Assembly (NCBI RefSeq): GCF_023806125.1
Contig: NZ_JAMSKT010000020.1
Coordinates: 1-60,000, forward strand
DNA length: 60,000 nt
Reading direction: 5' to 3'
From: Clostridium caldaquaticum
GTDB lineage: Bacteria > Bacillota > Clostridia > Clostridiales > Clostridiaceae
Below the pieces are notes generated by a model, which had not been told where the DNA came from, ran no database searches, and saw only the letters and a list, made by a program, of their open reading frames with translations. Below, in pieces: positions 45,638-52,712 of this stretch. Within the stretch, counting starts at the first letter, position 1. Every line of letters starts with the position of its first letter. Both the position numbers and the translations under genes were made by a program.

Positions 45638-46516
45638 CTAATAGTTAATAACCCCTGCCTGGGCTAAATAATCAAAAATTATTTTTTCTATTTTATCTTC
45701 AGAGCTTACTTGTATGTAGGTTACTCCCAGCTTATTTGAAAAGCTCTTTATGTTATTAATAAATAAATTTAAATTTTTCTCGTAATGCTTTAAAATTGTC
45801 GGAGTTATAGTTAAGTTTCTTCCTTCTCCGCTTTCACTGTCTACAAGTCTAACCTGACCGTAAATCTCAGGCTTAAGCTCCTCTGGAGAAAGCACATGTA
45901 TAAGTATTACCTGCTGATTTTTATAAAGAAGGTACTTTATACCTTCCTCCATACCATCCTTTGAGAAAAAGTCAGATATAATAATGCTTATTCCTCTAGC
46001 TTTAATATCTTTTCTTTTTAAACAACCATTTATATTTGTCTCACCTGAAAACTCTGTCTTCTGAAGAAAATCTAAACACCTGTAAAACATATTCTTTCCT
46101 GTAACAGAATTGCTTTGATTTAAAACAGTGCCCTTTATTTGATTAATACAAACCCTGTCTAAATTGTTTAGTGCTAGAAAAGAAAGAACTCCCGAAAGCT
46201 TTAAAGCAGTCAAGCACTTTTTAGGACTTCCAAAATCCATAGACTTGCTGCAGTCTATAAATATGTTTACAATAGCTTCTCTTTCCTCCATAAAAAGCTT
46301 CACAAATAACCTTTCAAATCTGCCATATGCATTCCAGTCAATCCTTCTAAAGTCATCTCCAATAGAGTACTCTCTGAAATCGGAAAACTCCACAGAACTT
46401 CCCTTTGCCTTAGATTTTCTCCCTCCTGCAGCACCTTCGTTCATAGTAATTTTTGCATTTAAGGCTATATTATCAAGCTTTTTAAGAAATTCCGAATCAA
46501 AAATTTTATCTTCCAT
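45638..46516 (-). CDS. DUF58 domain protein
   Basis: A 292-residue soluble protein. The DUF58 signature is FREYSIGDDFRRIDWNAYGRFERLFVK (about 46-72), here preceded by a Gly/Lys-rich stretch. A VWA-like segment with FIDCSKSMDFG carries a DxSxS MIDAS. DUF58 proteins work with MoxR ATPases and membrane VWA proteins. In this genome the MoxR gene is displaced by about 1.8 kb of other genes. GAGGA precedes the ATG. Confidence 0.88.
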   Translation of the reverse strand: MEDKIFDSEFLKKLDNIALNAKITMNEGAAGGRKSKAKGSSVEFSDFREYSIGDDFRRIDWNAYGRFERLFVKLFMEEREAIVNIFIDCSKSMDFGSPKKCLTALKLSGVLSFLALNNLDRVCINQIKGTVLNQSNSVTGKNMFYRCLDFLQKTEFSGETNINGCLKRKDIKARGISIIISDFFSKDGMEEGIKYLLYKNQQVILIHVLSPEELKPEIYGQVRLVDSESGEGRNLTITPTILKHYEKNLNLFINNIKSFSNKLGVTYIQVSSEDKIEKIIFDYLAQAGVINY

Positions 46517-46590
46517 TTTAATCCTCGCTGCTTATTTTTATATTATCTACTATTATCTTTATGTTTTTTCATCTTTATAATTTATGTTAT

Positions 46591-46989
46591 TTACATTTCC
46601 AATTCCTTACCACAGTTTGGGCATATATTACCTTCATTTAACCCGCTTCCGCAATAATAACAAAACTTTATCTCAATATCTCTTTTTTTACGCTTTTCTT
46701 CTTCAATTCTTTTAATTTGTGAAACTACACTGTATATATAAAAACGAAAAGCCACAGGAACAAATATTATACCCTGAAATACTTTTAGCCATAACGAAGT
46801 AATATACTCTTCATGTTCAGATAAATACATCAAAGCTACAAACAAAGCTATACTAACAATATTGACTAATACTCTTACTTTTTTACTAACCTTAAGTTCA
46901 TATTTAGCTGCAAGTTTATACTTTTTGTCTAAATAAGAAAAAATTAATGATAACACAAAAATGTATATAATAAATACAAATAAATTCAT
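46591..46989 (-). CDS. Small membrane protein with C-terminal zinc ribbon
   Basis: A 132-residue protein with three hydrophobic segments (about 1-19, 42-58 and 68-88), a Lys/Glu-rich helix and a C-terminal zinc ribbon CYYCGSG-x8-CPNCGKEL. Its ATG overlaps the stop of a 39-codon ORF (ATGA), indicating coupled translation. Function unknown. It is part of the block between MoxR and DUF58. Confidence 0.72.
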   Translation of the reverse strand: MNLFVFIIYIFVLSLIFSYLDKKYKLAAKYELKVSKKVRVLVNIVSIALFVALMYLSEHEEYITSLWLKVFQGIIFVPVAFRFYIYSVVSQIKRIEEEKRKKRDIEIKFCYYCGSGLNEGNICPNCGKELEM

Positions 46990-47105
46990 ATAAATCTCTT
47001 CCTTATAATAATATTAATTATAATAGCTGCACTTAAGGCAATCACTACTTTAATATACCAAAGATTGTTATTGAGAATAAATAAAGAAAATCCCTCAAAA
47101 TTCAT
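46986..47105 (-). CDS. 39-aa membrane peptide, overlapping both neighbours
   Basis: A short ORF encodes MNFEGFSLFILNNNLWYIK, then a hydrophobic segment (VVIALSAAIIINIII, residues 20-34) and RKRFI, a good single-helix membrane peptide with a basic tail. Its ATG overlaps the stop of the flavin protein gene (ATGA at 47102-47105), and its stop overlaps the ATG of the zinc-ribbon gene (46986-46989). AAAGG lies 4 bases upstream. The tight double overlap supports translation. Too short for length-based gene callers. Confidence 0.6.
   Translation of the reverse strand: MNFEGFSLFILNNNLWYIKVVIALSAAIIINIIIRKRFI
47001..47028 (-). repeat. 28-bp direct repeat, left copy
   Basis: Plus strand CCTTATAATAATATTAATTA then TAATAGCT matches 48218-48245 at 26 of 28 positions, in the same orientation. 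Similarity continues weakly through the next start codon. The two copies bracket the GNAT and flavin protein genes and most of the 39-aa ORF. Confidence 0.75.
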
Positions 47106-47563
47106 CTTGCCTTTCCGGAAATATACTCAATATTTATTTTTATTAATTTTGTTTTTTGACCAGCGTTTTTAATATATTCTTTACCTTTCTCTATATACTC
47201 TGGTGAATATTTATTTACTAAAGCCAACAGAGCTATAGTTTTTTCTTCTCCAGTAACCTCTATTGCTTTTCCAAAAACAACTACGCTTTCATATTTCGTA
47301 CTAAACTTTTCAGGCAGAACTGTAGTTTGTCCAACTACACAAAAAGATACCTTATTACTATTTTTTATATTATCAAGCTTATGTCCCTCTACAGCAGAGT
47401 GGAAATATATAGAGTTATTCTCATATACATAGCTTACTGGCACTCCATAAGCATAGCCATTTTCGCTTACTGTAGATAGGATACCATACTCACAGCATTT
47501 TAATATTTCTATAGCCTCTGCCCTATTAAGTTCTCTGTCTTTTCTTCTCATTTCTCTGAACAT
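47102..47563 (-). CDS. Pyridoxamine 5'-phosphate oxidase-like flavoprotein
   Basis: A 153-residue split-barrel protein. MRRKDRELNRAEAIEILKCCEYGILST followed by GYAYGVPVSYVYENNSIYFHSAVEGHKLDNI is the FMN-binding pattern of the NimA-like branch of PNPOx proteins, which reduce nitro compounds or bind flavin. The substrate is unknown. The distance from GGAG to the ATG is long (14 bases); an ATG four codons in is an alternative start. It belongs to the block between MoxR and DUF58. Confidence 0.8.
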   Translation of the reverse strand: MFREMRRKDRELNRAEAIEILKCCEYGILSTVSENGYAYGVPVSYVYENNSIYFHSAVEGHKLDNIKNSNKVSFCVVGQTTVLPEKFSTKYESVVVFGKAIEVTGEEKTIALLALVNKYSPEYIEKGKEYIKNAGQKTKLIKINIEYISGKAR

Positions 47564-47658
47564 AGTTATTTTACAAACTCCTTTTCTTTAAATTTTTCTA
47601 ATTTTAAAGTTATATTTACATAAAAAAAGCGTGCTACAATTATAAATAAAGACTATAC

Positions 47659-48207
47659 TCAAATTTTAGGGTTTATTATTCCATACATTGCTACATCACA
47701 AATTCCCGTATTATTTCTACCAGCTTTTATCCTCGTTCCTTCGTATTTTAAACCACATTTTAACATTACTTTCCCCGAATTTGGATTAAGTGGATCATGC
47801 CTCGATTCTATGCGATTAACACCTACTTCTTCAAAGAAAAATTCTATCAAGGCCTTAAGCGCTTCCGAAGTTATACCTTGATTCCAATATTTTCTCCCGA
47901 TACAGTAACCTATTTCCACAGCCTTAATATTTTCTTTATAATCAACTACACCAATACTTCCTATGGCTTCTCCTGTGCTTTTTAGTTCAATGCACCATTG
48001 ATAGTTTTTATCATCCGAATAACCTTTTATCCATGTATCAATTACTTTTCGGCTTACCTCTACATCTGAATGAGATGGCCAAGTTAAAAATTTAGTTACC
48101 TCATCATCACTTGCCCAATTTTTATACATATCTTCAGCGTCCGATAATGTAAATTTACGCAATATAAGTCTTTTAGTTTCTATAGTTTTAGTTCCTAAAT
48201 TCTTCAT
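47659..48207 (-). CDS. GNAT N-acetyltransferase, RimJ/RimL type
   Basis: A 182-residue acetyltransferase. ETKRLILRKFTLSDAEDMYK, WCIELKSTGEAIGSIGV, the acetyl-CoA loop IGYCIGRKYWNQGITSEALKA (Q/R-x-x-G-x variant NQGIT) and VNRIESRHDPLNPNSGKVMLKCGL are typical RimJ/RimL-type segments. The target (a protein N-terminus or a small amine) is unknown. It starts behind AAGGAG next to the right copy of a 28-bp repeat, which suggests it came in with the inserted block. Confidence 0.87.
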   Translation of the reverse strand: MKNLGTKTIETKRLILRKFTLSDAEDMYKNWASDDEVTKFLTWPSHSDVEVSRKVIDTWIKGYSDDKNYQWCIELKSTGEAIGSIGVVDYKENIKAVEIGYCIGRKYWNQGITSEALKALIEFFFEEVGVNRIESRHDPLNPNSGKVMLKCGLKYEGTRIKAGRNNTGICDVAMYGIINPKI

Positions 48208-48217
48208 TGATATTTCT

Positions 48218-48245
48218 CCTTATCATAATGTTAATTATAATAGCT
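48218..48245 (-). repeat. 28-bp direct repeat, right copy
   Basis: Plus strand CCTTATCATAATGTTAATTA then TAATAGCT; partner of 47001-47028. On the coding strand it carries a TATAAT and the AAGGA ribosome site of the GNAT gene. Confidence 0.75.
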
Positions 48246-48311
48246 ACTTTAATATTTTGCTCTCACTCTTTAAATACTCATCAAAACAGCTAATATTCAA
48301 AATAAATTGAT

Positions 48312-49301
48312 TTATATTAATATTTTCTGACTATTCAGTATTTCCTCTATAAGCCCGTCCGTAGTCATACCATCTGCAATACCGTCAAAATTCAGAAAAA
48401 ACCTATGCCTTAAGGCTGGGTAAGCTACATACTTTACATCTTCAAAGGATACATTATATCTTCCTTCCATAAGTGCCCTGACCTTTGAAGCTAATATAAT
48501 TGCCTGAGCTCCTCTTGGGCTTGCTCCAAATCTTATATACTTCTTTGTAATTTCCGGAGCTAATTCATTTTCAGGGTGAGTTGCGAGCACTACCTTTAAT
48601 GCATATTCCTGAACTGGCTTTGCTATTGGTACTTCTTTTATTATTCTTCTTATGTTAAGTATTGTCTCTCCGTTCATCATTTTATTAAGTACTACTTCTT
48701 TGTTTGTAACCGTAACATTCATAATGTCCTGAAGCTCTTCAAGAGTTGGGAACTTTACATTTAATTTAAATAAAAATCTATCCAGCTGTGCCTCTGGAAG
48801 AGGATAAGTTCCTTCCATCTCAATAGGATTCTGAGTTGCAAGCACCATAAAGGGCTGCGGCAGGCTGTAAGTGCTCTTTCCAACTGTTACAGTCTGCTCC
48901 TGCATTGCTTCAAGCATGGCTGATTGAGTTTTAGGCGTTGCTCTGTTTATTTCATCTGCTAAAACTATATTTGCAAACACAGGTCCTTTTTGAAACTGAA
49001 AACTGCTGTCTCCCTTCTCATCTTTTACTATTATATTAGTACCAGCTACGTCCGCTGGCATCAAGTCTGGAGTAAATTGTATTCTTGAAAAGGAAAGGTC
49101 TAAAACTTTAGAAAGAGTTTTAACAAGCTGAGTTTTACCAAGCCCTGGTACACCCTCTAAAAGCACATTGCCTCCTGCAAGTATGGAAATCAAAACCTGC
49201 CTTACAATATCTTTTTGACCTATTATTGCTTTTCCTATTTCTTCTTCAACACTTTTTATTTTATCAACAATCTGTTGTATTTCTCTCTCATCTATCACCA
49301 T
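48312..49301 (-). CDS. MoxR-family AAA ATPase
   Basis: A 329-residue AAA+ ATPase with Walker A LEGVPGLGKTQ near 56, Walker B IVLADEINRATPKTQSAMLEAM, sensor 1 LATQNPIE, and the C-terminal lid with RFGASPRGAQAIILASKVRAL. MoxR proteins are thought to act as chaperones that insert cofactors or build complexes with VWA partners. GGAGGA precedes the ATG, 2 bases after the coiled-coil membrane protein ends. Its natural partners DUF58 and VWA lie 1.8 kb downstream. Confidence 0.93.
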   Translation of the reverse strand: MVIDEREIQQIVDKIKSVEEEIGKAIIGQKDIVRQVLISILAGGNVLLEGVPGLGKTQLVKTLSKVLDLSFSRIQFTPDLMPADVAGTNIIVKDEKGDSSFQFQKGPVFANIVLADEINRATPKTQSAMLEAMQEQTVTVGKSTYSLPQPFMVLATQNPIEMEGTYPLPEAQLDRFLFKLNVKFPTLEELQDIMNVTVTNKEVVLNKMMNGETILNIRRIIKEVPIAKPVQEYALKVVLATHPENELAPEITKKYIRFGASPRGAQAIILASKVRALMEGRYNVSFEDVKYVAYPALRHRFFLNFDGIADGMTTDGLIEEILNSQKILI

Positions 49302-49303
49302 GG

Positions 49304-50851
49304 TTATTCCTCCAACGATGTAAAATAATTTTTTATAATTTCCTTCATTCCCTCTGGTATAAAGCTACTTTCCATGCTCTGCATGGCACTATCTTTATAG
49401 CTTCCTATAACCTGATTATAAGGTACAGACTCTCCTCTAACATTAATGCCCTTCTCTGAATTAACCTTTTCAGAGTTTCCACTATTATTTTTCTTTCCTG
49501 TAATCTGAGAGGTTTCCCCCTGTCCTCCTAAATTTTTAGAAGTAAATATTTTTTCATATTCACCTTGTTTTGCCTCTGAACTGTCCTTTTTATTCAAACC
49601 TAAGCTTTGCGGCGATGTTACAGAAGGATTTTCCTCTCCTATGCTGCTGCCTTCACCAGCACCTGAACCTGCTCCCCCTTGTTGTCCTGGCTGCATCTCG
49701 CTTCCACCTGATTGATTGCCTGGTGAGTTTCCTCCTTGTGCTGAAAGTACTCCTCCGCTATCTTGATTAAGCTCTTTTTGAATTTGAGCTACAGCCTCCT
49801 TAAATTCATCACTGTTCATAACTTCCTGTGCATTTTGTGCCAACTGCTCAAGTTCATCACTTATATCACCGAGTTCACCGCTTGCAAGCTTTTGAGATAA
49901 ACCAGCTAAAGCTTCTTTTAGCTCTTCATTGCTTTTTAATTCTTTAGAAAGATTTGAGAGTTTCTCTGCCAGCTTCTTACGCTGCTCTTCAGTTAAATTT
50001 TTCATTTCCTCTGCAGCAATTTTTATAGTTTCTTTAAGCTCTTTTGTATTTGTTTTGCTTATTAAATCCGATAAATTCTTAGTCAAATCGCTTTTAGCCA
50101 AAGCTTCAGTAAGCTTTTTTAAATCCTCTTTATCATACTTTTCTTTAACTATTTCCAGTTTTTTATCCGTTTTTTCAATAGCTTTATATATTTCCTTTTG
50201 ATTTTTTGCGTCCTTTAAATCCTTTTTTAGCTCACTTAACTTTTTTTCCAGTTCCGTCTTTTCAAGAGGAGTTAACTTCTCATTTTTAGCCAGTTCTTTT
50301 TCTACCTTTTTAACCTTTTTAAGCTCCTCTTTTTTAGTCTGATTTAATTTATGCTTTTCAGAAGCTATTTCATTCATAGGATTAGGTGTAAAGGCTGAAA
50401 TAGCTATAACTGCAATTAAAGCTAAAGTAATTGATGTATTTTTTAAAGGAGGTGTTAACTTAATATACTCTTTATAATTAAAGCTTTTTAAATGCTCTAA
50501 GGCATCCCTCTTTTGAAGCTGTGCAAAGCTTCCTTCCTCTTTTAAAAGCTCAAAGGCGGTTATAGCTCTTTCCTTAAGCCCATAAGAATCAATAGATAGA
50601 GCTGCAGAATGCAGGCTAGGTCTTTTTATAATAGAAAATATTATAGTTAAGCTGCAGACAGCTGCCATTATTAAAGATACTATTACATAAAAATTATAAA
50701 TAGGAACAAACCTTGAAACTATTACAGCAATAATACTGCAGCTTAAGGCTATGGACAAAACTAATAACAAATTATCAATAGCCTTTTTAACTGCAAGTCT
50801 AAACCTTATTTTCTTTAAAACACCTATAAATGCCTTATTTTTTTCTTCCAC
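49304..50851 (-). CDS. Membrane protein with a long coiled coil
   Basis: About 515 residues. Two hydrophobic segments near 28-48 and 56-75 and a third near 140-155 anchor it. From about 165 to 355 it is very rich in Lys, Glu and Leu with heptad spacing, a long coiled coil. A Gly/Ser-rich linker (about 365-420) leads to a short C-terminal region. No enzyme motif is seen. I chose the GTG at 50849-50851, with AGGTG 8 bases upstream; the GTG at 50860 abuts that site. It precedes MoxR and probably forms part of the same complex. Confidence 0.75.
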   Translation of the reverse strand: MEEKNKAFIGVLKKIRFRLAVKKAIDNLLLVLSIALSCSIIAVIVSRFVPIYNFYVIVSLIMAAVCSLTIIFSIIKRPSLHSAALSIDSYGLKERAITAFELLKEEGSFAQLQKRDALEHLKSFNYKEYIKLTPPLKNTSITLALIAVIAISAFTPNPMNEIASEKHKLNQTKKEELKKVKKVEKELAKNEKLTPLEKTELEKKLSELKKDLKDAKNQKEIYKAIEKTDKKLEIVKEKYDKEDLKKLTEALAKSDLTKNLSDLISKTNTKELKETIKIAAEEMKNLTEEQRKKLAEKLSNLSKELKSNEELKEALAGLSQKLASGELGDISDELEQLAQNAQEVMNSDEFKEAVAQIQKELNQDSGGVLSAQGGNSPGNQSGGSEMQPGQQGGAGSGAGEGSSIGEENPSVTSPQSLGLNKKDSSEAKQGEYEKIFTSKNLGGQGETSQITGKKNNSGNSEKVNSEKGINVRGESVPYNQVIGSYKDSAMQSMESSFIPEGMKEIIKNYFTSLEE

Positions 50852-50869
50852 TCTAATCACACCTATAAT

Positions 50870-51763
50870 TTATTTTTTAATTTTTTTAAATCTTCTTCTC
50901 TTTATGGGGTTTATTTTTATAGTAGATAAAAATATGAGTACTGATGATAAAATTAAATTTGCAGCTAAATTAATCTGCCAAAGAGGTATAACATCTAACC
51001 CTGTATTTCTCTGAATGCTCGTTCTTGGTAATGGTATGTATACTCCTGGCAGTATGCTTCCTGCCATTCCATAGCCCCCAAACTGATCTGATAAGAGAGA
51101 AACAAAACCAGTTAAAGGATTTATATAAGAAAGGGGAAAAACCTTATTGTAAGGTGTTCCTCTTATTAAAAAAGAAGTATAAAACACATTTATAAATAAT
51201 GTCCCAAATAATAAAAACAACACAAAACCATAGGTCATAACATTAGAAGCTGTTGTCTTTTTTATATAAGTTGAGAAAAATATTCCTATGCTCCCCATAG
51301 TAATTGAAACTACAATATAAAATAAAAACAGTTTAAAAACCTCCAGAGCAGATATTCCTCCAAACATAAATACTATAGAAAAAACAGGAAATGAAGCAAC
51401 AACAAGCAAAATTACCTGGCTTATTGAAGAAAACAGCTTTCCTATTATTATTGACCTTGACGGCATTTTAGTACAAAGCAAAAGGTCTAATGTCTGCCTT
51501 TCTCTCTCCCCTGAAATCGTTCCAGAAGTCAGTGAAGGAGCTATAAATACTATTAACATAAACTGCATAACTGCTAGAGTTGTGTATACACTAACTGTCA
51601 TTGATGGATCCATATTTGAATAATACATTTGTCTTTGAATAGAAAACATAAGAAATAGCGCAACTAAGGCAAGTACTGAAAGATAAGCTATAATCAGGCA
51701 TACTACCTTCCAGCTTCTCATCCTGACCTTAATTTCTTTTAATAATACCGGATTTACATTCAT
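50870..51763 (-). CDS. ABC transporter permease, ABC-2 type
   Basis: A 297-residue membrane protein with six hydrophobic segments. The first follows VLLKEIKVRMRSWK, and SGTISGERERQTLDLLLCTKMPSRSIIIGKL is the ABC-2 permease loop. It has no ATPase domain; the gene upstream supplies it. Substrate unknown. In related clusters such a pair serves the neighbouring surface protein and MoxR/VWA system. Confidence 0.88.
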   Translation of the reverse strand: MNVNPVLLKEIKVRMRSWKVVCLIIAYLSVLALVALFLMFSIQRQMYYSNMDPSMTVSVYTTLAVMQFMLIVFIAPSLTSGTISGERERQTLDLLLCTKMPSRSIIIGKLFSSISQVILLVVASFPVFSIVFMFGGISALEVFKLFLFYIVVSITMGSIGIFFSTYIKKTTASNVMTYGFVLFLLFGTLFINVFYTSFLIRGTPYNKVFPLSYINPLTGFVSLLSDQFGGYGMAGSILPGVYIPLPRTSIQRNTGLDVIPLWQINLAANLILSSVLIFLSTIKINPIKRRRFKKIKK

Positions 51764-51785
51764 AAATTCACTTCCTCTATTAGTA

Positions 51786-52712
51786 TTAATTTTCTTCTTT
51801 TCCCGTTACTTTCATAAATATGTCTTCAAGATTACCATCCAACTGTGAAAAAGATACTACAGGTATGTTTCTATTAACTAACGTTTTAAGCATATTGCTC
51901 ATATCTTCCTCTCCACCTTCAAAATAAGCCTGAATGGTGTTTTCCCCTGTAGTTATATTATCTACATTTGGAAATTCCTTAAGTACAGTAACTGCTTCTT
52001 CAAGATTTTTATGTACCTTTATCTTTACGCCTTTGTTTCTATAAACCTTTAACATAATCTCATCTACTGTACCTCTTAGAAGTATTTTGCCTTTTTCAAT
52101 AATACCTATGGTAGTACAAAGCTCTGCAAGCTCTGGCAGTATATGAGAGCTTATTATTATAGTTTTATTCATATCCTTTAAAGCTCTTAAAATTTCCTTC
52201 ATCTCAAATCTGGCTCTTGGATCCATACCTGAAGCTGGTTCATCAAGTACTAAAAGCTTTGGATTATGAACAAGGCTTCTAGCCAGACAAAGCCTCTGCT
52301 TCATTCCACGAGAAAGGCTATCTACATAAGCATCTCTTTTACTGCTTAAGTCCACAAGCTCCAAAAGTTCTCCACATACCTTATCTCTATCTTTTCCGTT
52401 TATATTATAAATAGAAGCATAAAACTCAAGGTACTCACTAACCTTTAAATTATCATAAACTCCAAAAAAGTCTGGCATATAACCTATCTTTTCTTTTATT
52501 TTCTTATCATTTTTTATAGCATCAACCCCATCTACATAAACTTCCCCTGAATCAGCTGAAAGTAGTCCGCATACAATTTTCATAGTAGTTGTTTTCCCCG
52601 CTCCGTTTGGTCCTACAAAACCAAATATTTCTCCTTCAGCAACGCTTAAATCTAAATTATCTACCGCAGTAAACTTTCCATATGTTTTATACAAATTTTT
52701 TATCTCAAGCAT
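51786..52712 (-). CDS. ABC transporter ATP-binding protein
   Basis: A 308-residue ATPase with Walker A GPNGAGKTT near 35, signature LSRGMKQRL, Walker B LLVLDEPASGMDPRA and switch ISSHILPE. A C-terminal extension of about 85 residues follows the core. It pairs with the permease 22 bases downstream. Its ATG overlaps the stop of the 811-aa gene (TAATG), so translation is coupled. Confidence 0.93.
   Translation of the reverse strand: MLEIKNLYKTYGKFTAVDNLDLSVAEGEIFGFVGPNGAGKTTTMKIVCGLLSADSGEVYVDGVDAIKNDKKIKEKIGYMPDFFGVYDNLKVSEYLEFYASIYNINGKDRDKVCGELLELVDLSSKRDAYVDSLSRGMKQRLCLARSLVHNPKLLVLDEPASGMDPRARFEMKEILRALKDMNKTIIISSHILPELAELCTTIGIIEKGKILLRGTVDEIMLKVYRNKGVKIKVHKNLEEAVTVLKEFPNVDNITTGENTIQAYFEGGEEDMSNMLKTLVNRNIPVVSFSQLDGNLEDIFMKVTGKEEN

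Noticed and set aside
47941-48311. A second copy of the 39-aa membrane ORF before the GNAT gene
   Set aside because: The repeated 28 bp would encode part of it (VAIIIN), but a stop lies just upstream and there is no start, so only the repeat is real.
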